Both the position numbers and the translations under genes were made by a program. This document shows, in pieces, positions 1 through 8,181 of a stretch of 19,693 bases of DNA. Under the pieces are notes generated by a model that did no database searches, was not told the origin of the DNA, and saw nothing but the letters and a program-made list of their open reading frames with translations. Source of the stretch: Planktomarina sp. (GTDB lineage Bacteria > Pseudomonadota > Alphaproteobacteria > Rhodobacterales > Rhodobacteraceae); the NCBI GenBank assembly GCA_022425445.1, contig JAKMFM010000029.1, positions 1 to 19,693 of the forward strand, given 5' to 3'. Position 1 is the stretch's first letter; each line of letters opens with the position of its first letter.

Positions 1-166
1 CGTCAATGCGTGTGGCGCCGGCATCAATGGCGTTTTCTACCAATTCCTTGATGGCCGAGGCTGGGCGCTCAACCACTTCGCCCGCTGCAATTTGATTGAT
101 TGCAGTCTCATTCAATTGCCGAATGACGGGTTGGCTTTGGCTTATATTGGGGTCAGGTTTTAGCAT
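1..166 (-). CDS. mutL: DNA mismatch repair protein MutL, N-terminal fragment (runs off the left edge)
   Basis: Only the first 55 codons are in the window. The translation contains INQIAAGEVVERPASAIKEL followed by VENAIDAG, which is the hallmark first motif of the GHKL ATPase domain of MutL; the E and N of ELVEN are the residues that act in catalysis and Mg-ATP binding. MutL links mismatch recognition by MutS to strand excision. The start at 166 gives MLKPDPNISQSQPVIRQL; an in-frame ATG four codons upstream (178) is equally possible, since neither has a clear Shine-Dalgarno sequence. It begins about 34 bases after the second M16 peptidase gene on the same strand, so it may be cotranscribed with it. 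Family assignment is firm; start choice is uncertain. Confidence 0.93.
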   Translation of the reverse strand, partial: MLKPDPNISQSQPVIRQLNETAINQIAAGEVVERPASAIKELVENAIDAGATRID

Positions 167-200
167 ACTACAAGCCATAGCATGCACGCATCCGATTCTG

Positions 201-1505
201 CTACTCTTCCTTGAGCCCTGTTGGCTGTCCTGTCACGACAAAGTTCAAGGCTTCCGGCTTGAGCAACTGCGCCGCAACCTGGTTGATTTCAGAGAGGGTA
301 ACCGCGTTGATTTTCGCGTTGCGGGTGTTGATGTAATCCAGCCCTAGCCCTATGCGCTGCATACCCACTAAGATCCGAGAAATCTGCGAATTTCCATCAA
401 ACCGCAAGGGGTAGGCTCCTGTTAGATAAGTTTGGGCCGCCTGTAATTCCTCAGCTGTGACCCCATCGCGGGCCAGCTTGCGCCATTCATCACGGATCAC
501 TTCTATGGCGGCGTTGATGCGATCATTGGCACTGGCCACTTGTCCCAACATCACGTTGGCTTGATCCTTGCTGATTAAAACTGTCGAGATACCATAGGTG
601 AGGCCACGTTTTTCGCGCACTTCCGCCGTTAACCGGCTTTCAATGCCCTGTCCGCCAAGAATGGTGTTCAGAATATAGGCCGCAAAAAAATCAGGATGGT
701 TGCGATCAATGCCCGCATGACCAAAAATTGCGACCGATTGAGGTGTGGGCATATCCACCACGGTCAGACCGGTGGGGATGTCCAATTGCAGCGGCGCCGT
801 TTCGAGGGCGGACCCTGCGGGCAAATCGCCAAGTAAATCGTCCAGAATGGGCCCAAGATCTTCGGCCGTAATATCCCCTACCACCGAGATTGACAGTGTA
901 TCTCGCACCAGAAGGTTTTGGTGCGCGGCCAGCAAATCTGCGCTGGTGAGGGCCGTGATGGAGCTTTCGGTGCCCTGGTAAGAGGTTCCATAAGCGTGAT
1001 CTCCAAAGGCCTGCTCTGTCCAAACACGCTGGGCTGTGTCCGTTGGATCTTGCGCCTTTGTGGCTAGAATTGACAGCACCTGTTGGCGCACCCTTTCAAT
1101 GGCGTCTGGGTCAAAACGGGGTTGGGTCAACGCGGCTTTCAAAAGGGCCAAAGTCTCGGTCCGGTTTTCTGTTAAAAAGCGCACAGAAACTGACAGCGTG
1201 TCATCGCTCACATCAAAGCTAAACGAGGCAGATAGGGCTTCTATTTCGGCTGCGAAAGCTTGCGAATCTAAATCACCCGCGCCCTCTTCTAACAGCCCTG
1301 TCATTAAGAAAGCTGCGCCGCGTTTGTCCGGAGGATCCAGCGCCGCGCCGCCGGAAAACATCAGGTTCAAAGCGGTGAATGGAATTGCGGGTTCTTCCAA
1401 GACCCAAGCAGAAAGGCCGCCCGGGCTGGTGATCGATTTGACAGCGACGTCGGCCTGCACCGTGCCGGCCCACAGCAGAGCTCCTAGGGCTAAAATACGC
1501 ATCAT
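201..1505 (-). CDS. M16 family peptidase, non-catalytic (zinc-motif-less) partner subunit, exported
   Basis: This 434-residue protein has the two-lobed M16 (pitrilysin/insulinase) layout. It starts with a signal peptide (MMRILALGALLWAGTVQA, cleavage likely after VQA at about residue 18), so it should work in the periplasm. Where active M16 subunits have HxxEH it has AAFLMTGLL (about residues 64-72), so it cannot bind zinc there. It does keep the C-lobe motif REKRGLTY (about 297-304), whose R and Y contact substrate in active M16 heterodimers. This matches the known two-subunit M16 arrangement in which one chain supplies the metal site and the other the R/Y pair. The start at 1505 overlaps the stop of the upstream M16 gene as ATGA and has a GGGAG ribosome-binding site nine bases upstream; a longer frame reaching 1535 would run into the neighbour. 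Function as partner subunit is inferred. Confidence 0.9.
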   Translation of the reverse strand: MMRILALGALLWAGTVQADVAVKSITSPGGLSAWVLEEPAIPFTALNLMFSGGAALDPPDKRGAAFLMTGLLEEGAGDLDSQAFAAEIEALSASFSFDVSDDTLSVSVRFLTENRTETLALLKAALTQPRFDPDAIERVRQQVLSILATKAQDPTDTAQRVWTEQAFGDHAYGTSYQGTESSITALTSADLLAAHQNLLVRDTLSISVVGDITAEDLGPILDDLLGDLPAGSALETAPLQLDIPTGLTVVDMPTPQSVAIFGHAGIDRNHPDFFAAYILNTILGGQGIESRLTAEVREKRGLTYGISTVLISKDQANVMLGQVASANDRINAAIEVIRDEWRKLARDGVTAEELQAAQTYLTGAYPLRFDGNSQISRILVGMQRIGLGLDYINTRNAKINAVTLSEINQVAAQLLKPEALNFVVTGQPTGLKEE

Positions 1506-2836
1506 TGTGCTTGCTCCCTTGGTCCCATTAACCATCCGGTCACCGAGGCTTTTTCATCAAACAGCTGCTCAGCAAGCGTCATAACCTCTTCGGGTGTGAT
1601 CTCCTGCAAGATCTGCGGCCAAGCCTGCACATCGGCAACTGTCAGTCCCTGGGTTAGAGCCGCACCGTAGCGCTGAGCAATGCCCGAGACATTGTCCATG
1701 GCGTAGATCTCGCTGGCGCGGAACTGGGATTTGATACGCTCAAAGAGCTCAATATCAATACCACCGGCCATAAAGTTGGCGATCGTGGCCTCTAATGCGT
1801 CCTCGATTTGTTGTAAGCTTACGTCGGATGCAGGCACGGCGACCAGACTAAAGGTGCTGGGGTCTAAGGCCATGGGCCTATATTGGGCGCTGGTGTAAAT
1901 TGCCTGCTTCGTGTCATATTGCAAGGTGCGACCCAGGACGGAGGTGGCGCTCGAGCCACCCAAAATTTGGGCCAGATAGACGAGTGCGGCAGCGGCTCGT
2001 TGATTGCCATTGTTGCGCTCTGGTGCGAGATAGGTGCGGATGAAAAATGGTTGTGCGACTCGCTCATCGTGGAAAATCACACGACGGGCGGCCCGGTGGG
2101 GCGGCTCTTGTCTGCGGGCGCGTGGCGTGATTGCATGATTGGCTGGAAGAACGCCATAATATCGCTCGGCCAAGGTTTTTACTGCGTCCGGAGTGACATC
2201 GCCTGCCACCACCAAAATGGCATTGTTGGGAGCGTAGTGCTGTTTGTAAAACGCCATTGCGTCATCGTAATTCAGTGTTTCCAACTCGTGCATCCAGCCA
2301 ACGATCGGCACGCCATAGGGGTGGTTCAGGAACAATGCGGCATTCAAATGTTCGTTAAACAAAGCACCCGGAGCGCTTTCTGTGCGCTGATTGCGCTCTT
2401 CGATGACCACATTGCGCTCAACGACAATGTCATCAGGGGACAGCTGTAAACCGGTCATGCGATCCGATTCCATCTGCATCATCAGTTCCAAACGATCCGC
2501 GGCGACCCGTTGATAGTAGCCGGTGTAATCCAGACTGGTGAAGGCATTGTGTGACCCGCCATTGGCTGCCACAGTATCTGCGAGCTCACCGGCTTGCAGG
2601 TTTTTTGTTTTCTTGAACATGAGGTGTTCAAGAAAATGCGCGATCCCGGACTTGCCTGACGGTTCATCGGCAGATCCAACTTTGTACCACACCATATGCA
2701 CAACCACAGGCGCGCGATGATCTTCGATCACCACCACTTGCATGCCGTTGTCGAGAACGAAATCTGTGGTTTTGCCTTGGGCCAGCGCCTCGAGCGGCAT
2801 GCAGAGACACAAAATGGCGAACAGTCGATTGAACAT
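1502..2836 (-). CDS. M16 family zinc metallopeptidase, catalytic subunit, exported
   Basis: A 444-residue M16 peptidase. Residues 1-19 (MFNRLFAILCLCMPLEALA) form a signal peptide, which places the enzyme in the periplasm. The inverted zinc motif is HFLEH: H67 and H71 bind zinc and E70 is the catalytic base. The distal ligand is probably E147 in VVIEERN, at the 76-residue spacing seen in M16 enzymes. The C-lobe follows from about residue 190. The natural substrate is unknown; family members degrade peptides or process proteins. The start at 2836 is chosen because it follows a GAAGGAAGG Shine-Dalgarno and opens the signal peptide; the frame is open further upstream but that stretch holds the promoter. 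Its TGA overlaps the ATG of the zinc-motif-less M16 gene, so the two are translationally coupled, consistent with a heterodimer. Confidence 0.93.
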   Translation of the reverse strand: MFNRLFAILCLCMPLEALAQGKTTDFVLDNGMQVVVIEDHRAPVVVHMVWYKVGSADEPSGKSGIAHFLEHLMFKKTKNLQAGELADTVAANGGSHNAFTSLDYTGYYQRVAADRLELMMQMESDRMTGLQLSPDDIVVERNVVIEERNQRTESAPGALFNEHLNAALFLNHPYGVPIVGWMHELETLNYDDAMAFYKQHYAPNNAILVVAGDVTPDAVKTLAERYYGVLPANHAITPRARRQEPPHRAARRVIFHDERVAQPFFIRTYLAPERNNGNQRAAAALVYLAQILGGSSATSVLGRTLQYDTKQAIYTSAQYRPMALDPSTFSLVAVPASDVSLQQIEDALEATIANFMAGGIDIELFERIKSQFRASEIYAMDNVSGIAQRYGAALTQGLTVADVQAWPQILQEITPEEVMTLAEQLFDEKASVTGWLMGPREQAQ

Positions 2837-2869
2837 AGGCCTTCCTTCGCTGCTGGTTGGAGCGATTTG

Positions 2870-2898
2870 TGTATAAATACCGATTTGATTTAGTTCAA
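2870..2898 (-). promoter_or_regulatory. Putative sigma-70 promoter for the M16 peptidase pair
   Basis: On the minus strand TTGAAC (2898-2893) and TATACA (2875-2870) are separated by 17 bases, close to the consensus. The expected transcript start lies about 25 bases before the M16 start codon at 2836. It sits in the gap after lspA, so the peptidases probably have their own transcription in addition to any read-through. Called by eye. Confidence 0.5.
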
Positions 2899-2909
2899 AG
2901 TATAGAAAT

Positions 2910-3392
2910 TCAAGAGGGTAGGTTGGGTTTCTTGGCGTCACTGGCGAAAAGCATCAGACCCAAGAGACCAGCAAAAATAGCAATGTCAGCCACATTGAAT
3001 GCGAAGGGATTGTGCAACCCGCAGCAGGTGATGTTGAGAAAATCTGCGACACTGCCATGTAAAATTCGGTCAACCACATTGCCCAAGGCGCCGCCGATCA
3101 CCATGCCCGCGCTTATGAGGGCGATGGAGCGTGTTTCGCGGCGCATCCAATAGGTCACGACACCACAAATGCCGAGTGCTATGACAATTAAGATCCAGCG
3201 TGCTGCCAGGCCATTGTTGGAGAAAAGACCAAAGTTTATGCCGCTGTTCCAGGCCATATGAAAGTGTATGAAGCCGGGCCAAACGCTCATTTGCCCCCGC
3301 TCTATCAGGTTCATGTAAAACACCACCAGATATTTTGTAATCTGGTCCAGCGTGAGAATGCTCGCTGTGCTTATGAGCAAGAGTTTTTGCAT
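2910..3392 (-). CDS. lspA: Lipoprotein signal peptidase (signal peptidase II)
   Basis: This 160-residue inner-membrane aspartyl protease cleaves the signal peptide of prolipoproteins in front of the lipid-modified cysteine. Four hydrophobic segments fit the family topology (around residues 3-25, 64-83, 88-106 and 132-150). The signature GNVVDRILHGSVADFL and later FNVAD are present. By spacing, the catalytic aspartates are D117 (SVADF) and D136 (FNVAD), and N105/D108 form the preceding conserved motif. The length is typical. The ATG at 3392 comes one base after the purH stop codon, indicating translational coupling; a longer frame to 3470 would lie inside purH and is not expected. It is the last gene of the heparinase-like/purH/lspA unit. 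Confidence 0.95.
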   Translation of the reverse strand: MQKLLLISTASILTLDQITKYLVVFYMNLIERGQMSVWPGFIHFHMAWNSGINFGLFSNNGLAARWILIVIALGICGVVTYWMRRETRSIALISAGMVIGGALGNVVDRILHGSVADFLNITCCGLHNPFAFNVADIAIFAGLLGLMLFASDAKKPNLPS

Positions 3393-3393
3393 A

Positions 3394-4980
3394 TCAGTGC
3401 CTAAAGTGCCGCATGCCAGTGAACACCATCGCCAAGCCTGCAGCATCTGCAGCAGCGATAACTTCATCATCGCGCATCGAGCCGCCCGGTTGGATCAGCG
3501 CTGTGGCGCCGGCCTCAAAGGCTGTGATTAACCCGTCTGCAAAAGGGAAGAAGGCATCAGAAGCGACCACCGAGCCTTGGGTTAAAGGGGCCTCAAGCCC
3601 AAGGACCTCCGCCATATCCAGCGCTTTGCGCGCTGCGATGCGCGTGCTGTCGACTCGACTCATCTGCCCTGCGCCTACGCCAACGGTTGCGCCGTCTTTG
3701 ACATAAACGATGGCATTGGATTTGACATGTTTCGCCACTTTCCAGGCAAAGAGCAGGTCTTGCAGCTCCTGCGCTGTTGGCGCGCGTTTTGTCACAACTT
3801 TTAAATCGCTTGGCGAAATTTGGCCTGTATCCTTGTCTTGCACAAGATAGCCGCCAGAGACCTGACGGATGGTTTGGCTTGTGGCTGTGACATCTGGCAA
3901 AGCGCCCATGGTCAATAATCGAAGGTTCTTTTTTTGGGCAAAAATTTGTTTGGCCTCCTCATCTGCATCAGGTGCGATCACAACTTCGGTGAAGATTTTA
4001 CAAATTTCATTGGCTGTCGGCCCATCTAAAGTTTGGTTGAGCGCGATGATGCCACCAAAAGCACTGGTTTGATCACATTGGAAGGCGGCTTGATATGCTT
4101 CCACAAGGCTCGCAGCTTGGCTGACCCCGCAGGGGTTGGCGTGTTTAACGATGACGCAGGCTGGACCATTTTTAGGATCAAATTCGGCCATCAATTCCAC
4201 GGCCGCATCGGTGTCATTGATATTGTTGTAAGAGAGTTCTTTGCCCTGATGTTGAACGGCGGTGGCGACGCCCGCACGCGCTTGGCCGTCGGTGTAGAAG
4301 GCTGCGGATTGGTGGGGATTTTCGCCATAACGCAGCGTTTGCGCCAATGTGCCTGCAACCGCTTTGCGCCGGGGGGTGACATCCAAAGTCGTTGCAAGCC
4401 AATTTGAAACAGCGGCATCATAGGCCGCTGTGCGAGCATAGGCATTGAGCGCGAGCTTTTGGCGAAAGCGATATCCTGTCGCCCCACCATTCGCATCCAA
4501 TTCTTGCAGCAGCGCGTCATAGTCTTCGGTATCGGTGACCACGGCGACAAACCCGTGGTTTTTTGCAGCAGCCCGGATCATCGCAGGTCCACCGATATCG
4601 ATATTTTCAATCGCCGTGTCATAATCTGCACCTCTGGCAACAGTGGCTTCAAAGGGGTAAAGATTCACAACCAAAAGATCGATCCCTGCAATCCCGTGCG
4701 CTTGCATTGCCGCCAGGTGTTCAGCATTGTCGCGCAGGGCCAGTAGCCCGCCATGCACATTCGGATGCAGGGTCTTTACCCGCCCATCCATCATCTCAGG
4801 AAACCCGGTTACATCGGCCACATCCGTTACAGACAATCCCGCATCTCGCAATGCTTTTGCCGAACCGCCGGTTGAGAGTAATTCCACCCCCCGATCTGCG
4901 AGTGCATTGCCGAGCTCGAGCAGCCCAGTTTTGTCTGATACGGAGATTAAAGCGCGTTTGAGGTCTACAAGCTGAGTCAT
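3394..4980 (-). CDS. purH: Bifunctional AICAR transformylase / IMP cyclohydrolase
   Basis: A 528-residue cytosolic enzyme for the last two steps of de novo purine synthesis: formylation of AICAR by 10-formyl-tetrahydrofolate, then ring closure to IMP. The N-terminal MGS-like cyclohydrolase domain (about residues 1-150) contains DGRVKTLHPNVHGG with the conserved lysine K69. The transformylase domain follows (about 200-528) with YGENPHQ and the active-site pair K279-H280 in VKHANPCG. Length equals the family norm. The start MTQLVDLKRALISVSDKTG is preceded by AGGA seven bases upstream; the frame continues upstream without homology. It lies 41 bases after the heparinase-like gene, with a small hairpin between them, and one base before lspA. 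The call is secure. Confidence 0.97.
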   Translation of the reverse strand: MTQLVDLKRALISVSDKTGLLELGNALADRGVELLSTGGSAKALRDAGLSVTDVADVTGFPEMMDGRVKTLHPNVHGGLLALRDNAEHLAAMQAHGIAGIDLLVVNLYPFEATVARGADYDTAIENIDIGGPAMIRAAAKNHGFVAVVTDTEDYDALLQELDANGGATGYRFRQKLALNAYARTAAYDAAVSNWLATTLDVTPRRKAVAGTLAQTLRYGENPHQSAAFYTDGQARAGVATAVQHQGKELSYNNINDTDAAVELMAEFDPKNGPACVIVKHANPCGVSQAASLVEAYQAAFQCDQTSAFGGIIALNQTLDGPTANEICKIFTEVVIAPDADEEAKQIFAQKKNLRLLTMGALPDVTATSQTIRQVSGGYLVQDKDTGQISPSDLKVVTKRAPTAQELQDLLFAWKVAKHVKSNAIVYVKDGATVGVGAGQMSRVDSTRIAARKALDMAEVLGLEAPLTQGSVVASDAFFPFADGLITAFEAGATALIQPGGSMRDDEVIAAADAAGLAMVFTGMRHFRH

Positions 4981-4998
4981 TGGTTGTCCTACGAATGT

Positions 4999-5018
4999 GC
5001 CAGGTCCCACCGCCTGGC
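4999..5018. other. Small inverted repeat between the heparinase-like gene and purH
   Basis: GCCAGG and CCTGGC form a perfect six-base-pair stem around an eight-base loop, within the 41-base gap and just upstream of the purH ribosome-binding site. There is no T-run, so it is not a standard terminator. It might be an RNA processing or stability element, or chance. Confidence 0.35.
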
Positions 5019-5021
5019 TTC

Positions 5022-6725
5022 TTAGGGGGCCTTTTGAGGGTTTTCGCTGGCTTTGACCAGTGACCAACGGACGCGGGTGGTGATTTCTTTGATCGTATCA
5101 GTCAAAACGATTTGCTGTGACGGGCGCGGGAATTGGCGGCCATCTTCGAAATAGATACTTTCGTCCAAGATCAACTTAATATTTGGCTGACAGCGAAAGA
5201 CCCAAATGTCACCCGTAGCAAGTGTTAGGGAAACGGAGGCTGAATCAGCCTCTAGATTTGGGGTCACCTCTGGGTGCAGATGAAAGCGGATGGAAAAACT
5301 CAGCGGCGCATCTGATTTTCCCTGCGCGGCTTCCAGAAGCTGCATATCTTTCTCATCCGGAGCGTACAGCTCATCCTCACCGACAAGCCCCTTGCTATCG
5401 ACTGGCAGATCAAGCGTGCGCGCGTGGATCAACCCGTGGCTGCTTTGATACCCATTGTGGTTCATCTGTAGCCGCACCCCATCCAGGACCCGGGTTTTTT
5501 CCACCATCACGAGGCTGGGCGTTTCGACAAAGGAGCGACCACCGTTGCGATTGGGACTGCCAAATCGAGAGGAAGACAGCTCTTCAATCGCCAATGTTGC
5601 ATGGGAGGCGGTTGTACGGCCCGCTTGATGCCAATCCTCGCCAAATCGTAGGCCTGATCCACAGTTCACGATGACGCGCGACCGCCCAACTGAGAGCTCG
5701 AAGGCGCAGGTGGATGCGTGGCTGGTAAAGCGTGCCTGGCCAAGGGGTGGGGCGGCGGCATCGGCGATCACCGCCGTGGCACCGGCCGAGAGGCGGGCAA
5801 ATCCCATCGCGGAATCCTGTAAAGCGCTGGCGCGGATTCCTGACAGAGCGAGCGCTTGATCCAAGATATATTCGCTGCCTTGTCCACCTCCGTGAAAGCG
5901 CGCTAACGTGCCATCACCATTACGCAAACTGCGCAGCACGGGTGCAACTCGTTCAAGGCATTTCCTCAAGGCGTCTGGAATAGGGGCATGGGTCAATTCG
6001 AGTGATTGTTTGACCCGAGTGAGCAAACTGAAGATATCCAAAAGCTCCTCAGGATTGCGCGAGACAATCGTGCCATGGACATCTATCTGCTCTTGGCATT
6101 CTTTAGCCAAGGCCATCAGTGCGGCGGGCTGGAGGTTTTGCATCCCCGCCAAAGATTGCGCGGCACAGATCAGCCCGGCGAGGGCTTCGAACCGCCCTCG
6201 GCCTGGGGGCAAGTGTCGCCAAGACTTGCTCAATAAGCGGGTTTGGAGCGCCATAGATCTCAAAACTTTATCGCGCCGGGTTCGTGACAGGCCGCGCAGC
6301 AAAAAGGACGAATGGTTGATCCAGCGGTTCAAACGTCGGCCGGTGACCTCTGCGCTCCAGCCTGGCCCAAGCCCCCTCCCAAACCCATCAATCCAATCCA
6401 AAATCCAAGCCTGGGCTGTGCCCATGGCGCGCGCATCGCCATAGGTGGCCAAGTCATCGAGCCATCGAAACCCATGCAATTCAGCCGCAAACAGAGGAGA
6501 TGGCGGTTTGTGATTCCATATTGAATTTTCGCCAATGTCCATCACATGCCCGGTGAAGACAATTTTTCCGGAGAGGATCTGCTCTCCGCGATCAAAATCG
6601 CCCGTCGTCCAAGGCTCTGGCGTTGCAATCAACCCCAGCTTCGGCTTGGACCAAGCCGCCAAACGCAACAGCCAGCGATAGCGGAGTTGCGTGAACCAAG
6701 ACAGTTGATGAAAGGGTTGGGTCAC
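5022..6725 (-). CDS. Heparinase II/III family protein
   Basis: A 567-residue protein that I recognise as the heparinase II/III-like family: an alpha/alpha barrel-like N-terminal half (GFRWLDDLATYG; residues ~85-300 are helical and rich in leucine and alanine) and a beta-sandwich C-terminal half with NCGSGLRFGEDWHQAGRTTA then SHATLAIEE. Family members are polysaccharide lyases acting on uronic-acid glycans, but this chromosomal type in Rhodobacteraceae has no assigned substrate that I know of. I see no signal peptide; the N-terminus (MTQPFHQLSWFTQLRYRWLLRLAAW) is basic and aromatic. The start is GTG at 6725, since no ATG in frame is better placed and an AGGA lies about 12 bases upstream. It appears to be the first gene of a transcript with purH and lspA. 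Family firm, function open. Confidence 0.85.
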   Translation of the reverse strand: MTQPFHQLSWFTQLRYRWLLRLAAWSKPKLGLIATPEPWTTGDFDRGEQILSGKIVFTGHVMDIGENSIWNHKPPSPLFAAELHGFRWLDDLATYGDARAMGTAQAWILDWIDGFGRGLGPGWSAEVTGRRLNRWINHSSFLLRGLSRTRRDKVLRSMALQTRLLSKSWRHLPPGRGRFEALAGLICAAQSLAGMQNLQPAALMALAKECQEQIDVHGTIVSRNPEELLDIFSLLTRVKQSLELTHAPIPDALRKCLERVAPVLRSLRNGDGTLARFHGGGQGSEYILDQALALSGIRASALQDSAMGFARLSAGATAVIADAAAPPLGQARFTSHASTCAFELSVGRSRVIVNCGSGLRFGEDWHQAGRTTASHATLAIEELSSSRFGSPNRNGGRSFVETPSLVMVEKTRVLDGVRLQMNHNGYQSSHGLIHARTLDLPVDSKGLVGEDELYAPDEKDMQLLEAAQGKSDAPLSFSIRFHLHPEVTPNLEADSASVSLTLATGDIWVFRCQPNIKLILDESIYFEDGRQFPRPSQQIVLTDTIKEITTRVRWSLVKASENPQKAP

Positions 6726-6763
6726 AGGCGCAAGACATCCTAAAAATTGAGTGTTTCTAGGTT

Positions 6764-6792
6764 TTTATACGGTGAACACCTGACCCTGTCAC
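6764..6792 (-). promoter_or_regulatory. Putative sigma-70 promoter for the heparinase-like/purH/lspA transcript
   Basis: On the minus strand GTGACA (6792-6787) is followed after 17 bases by TATAAA (6769-6764), each one base from the consensus. It sits in the 78-base gap after rsmB and about 40 bases before the GTG start at 6725. It implies that rsmB is not required for expression of purH and lspA. Called by eye. Confidence 0.55.
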
Positions 6793-6803
6793 CCTGCTAA
6801 ATG

Positions 6804-8096
6804 TCACCCGTGTCGGTTCATTCGGATCAGATAAAACCCATCCATTCCGCCGAGCTCAGACCAATAGTCCGGACGCAATCGAAACCCGCCCTCTTTGGTG
6901 CGCCAAGCCGGATCCATGCCCGGAGGCAGGCCTGTATCCGCTGCGAAATCCTTATGATTGCGCAGGAAATTTTCTGCTTGCACCTCGCCCTCATCGGGTA
7001 TCAAGGAGCAGGTGCAAAACACCAGTCTTCCGCCGGGCTTCACCCGATCTGCTGTTGCATTAAGCATTTGTGTTTGAAGCGCAATCAGCTCTGAAATACC
7101 TGTCCCATCTTTGGCGAAAGGCAGATCTGGGTGGCGGCGAATTGTACCGGTGGCCGAGCAAGGCGCATCGAGCAATACGGCATCAAATTGCCGCGAATCC
7201 TGCCATTCGAGAATATTTGCCACAACCAAGTCGGCGGCCAATTGGGTGCGGGCCAAATTTTCCGCCACGCGCTCCATTCGGCTGGCAGAGATATCTACAG
7301 CCGTGATAACGCCACCTTGTGCGGCCAGCTGCATGGTTTTCCCGCCCGGCGCAGCGCAGACGTCTAAAATGGTTTCACCTGGCGTCACCGCCAAAGCGGC
7401 AGCAGGCCAAGCTGCAGCGGCATCCTGCACCCACCATTTGCCCTCGGCAAAGCCCTCCAGTGCTGAAATTTGCCCAATCTCTCCGAGGCGCAGTGACCCG
7501 TTTTCCAAGGGCGTGCCCCCCAAAGTGGACGCCCAGGTTGCAAGATCGCCAGTGACGGTTAGATCCACCGGTGCGCCGCGCATATGCGCGGTCTCGATGG
7601 CCATGATTGTGCCATTGCCATAGGCTTCGCGCAGGGGATTGCGCAGCCATTTTGGCAGCATTTGCACGGGAGATTTGTCCCATTTCCCTGTGACATCTGC
7701 GACAGCCTTGCGCAGCACAGCGTTTATCAGGCCTTTATAAGGACGGGTTTGATTTGACGCGGCGCAAATAGAGACCAAATCATTGACCACAGCATGGGCT
7801 GGCGCGCCCAGCCCGACTATTTCGACCAAACCCAAACGCAAAATATTCAGAACTTCCACAGCTGGCAGTTTGGCCAAATGTGGCCGCAATGCCCGATCCG
7901 CTCGGCCCACATGACGGAGGGTATGAGTGGCCAAACGCTGGCTACGGGCCCGATCTTCAGGCGCTAAGTTTTGGAATTCATCGGACTGAGTTAATTCAGA
8001 AAGCTGTTTATGCTCGGTCATCACGCCGTTCAATATGCGCACCGCGGCCTGCCGTGGCAGGTTCAAAACGGGGCGTTTGTGGGTCTGGCCGGCCAT
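6804..8096 (-). CDS. rsmB: 16S rRNA (cytosine967-C5)-methyltransferase RsmB-like
   Basis: A 430-residue RNA m5C methyltransferase of the Sun/RsmB type that uses S-adenosylmethionine to methylate a cytosine of 16S rRNA in the small subunit. An N-terminal NusB-like RNA-binding domain (about residues 12-135, RQAAVRILNGVM to GLINAVLRK) precedes the Rossmann domain. Visible motifs are DVCAAPGGKT (245-254, SAM binding), DAPCSATGTIRRHPD (from 310, motif IV cysteine C313) and FCTCSL, whose second cysteine C363 is the catalytic nucleophile. Length matches the E. coli enzyme. I chose ATG 8096, which has TCAGGA six bases upstream. A longer form from ATG 8138 also has AAGGA in front and would add 14 residues; it shares its CATG with an ATG of the opposite strand. 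Confidence 0.93.
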   Translation of the reverse strand: MAGQTHKRPVLNLPRQAAVRILNGVMTEHKQLSELTQSDEFQNLAPEDRARSQRLATHTLRHVGRADRALRPHLAKLPAVEVLNILRLGLVEIVGLGAPAHAVVNDLVSICAASNQTRPYKGLINAVLRKAVADVTGKWDKSPVQMLPKWLRNPLREAYGNGTIMAIETAHMRGAPVDLTVTGDLATWASTLGGTPLENGSLRLGEIGQISALEGFAEGKWWVQDAAAAWPAAALAVTPGETILDVCAAPGGKTMQLAAQGGVITAVDISASRMERVAENLARTQLAADLVVANILEWQDSRQFDAVLLDAPCSATGTIRRHPDLPFAKDGTGISELIALQTQMLNATADRVKPGGRLVFCTCSLIPDEGEVQAENFLRNHKDFAADTGLPPGMDPAWRTKEGGFRLRPDYWSELGGMDGFYLIRMNRHG

Positions 8097-8147
8097 GGAA
8101 AGTCCTGAGCGACCTGATTTTTGTGGGGGACGGGGCATGAGCTATCC

Positions 8148-8175
8148 TTGCGATCTGATGAAAGCGGCGTATATC
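8148..8175 (+). promoter_or_regulatory. Possible promoter for the DUF1674/SDHAF4 gene, giving a leaderless transcript
   Basis: TTGCGA (8148-8153) and TATATC (8170-8175) are 16 bases apart. Transcription would start about seven bases beyond the -10 box, at or next to the ATG at 8182. This fits the absence of any Shine-Dalgarno in front of that ATG. Called by eye and weak. Confidence 0.3.
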
Positions 8176-8181
8176 AGCCTT

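Noticed and set aside
96..347. 83-codon plus-strand ORF at the left edge
   Set aside because: It lies antisense to mutL and the M16 gene, has no recognisable features and both minus-strand genes have strong family motifs.
6773..6782. TGAACACCTG near the heparinase-like promoter resembles half of the inverted repeat at 10755-10770
   Set aside because: Only one half matches; the other arm is absent, and a ten-base match is not enough to propose a shared regulator.
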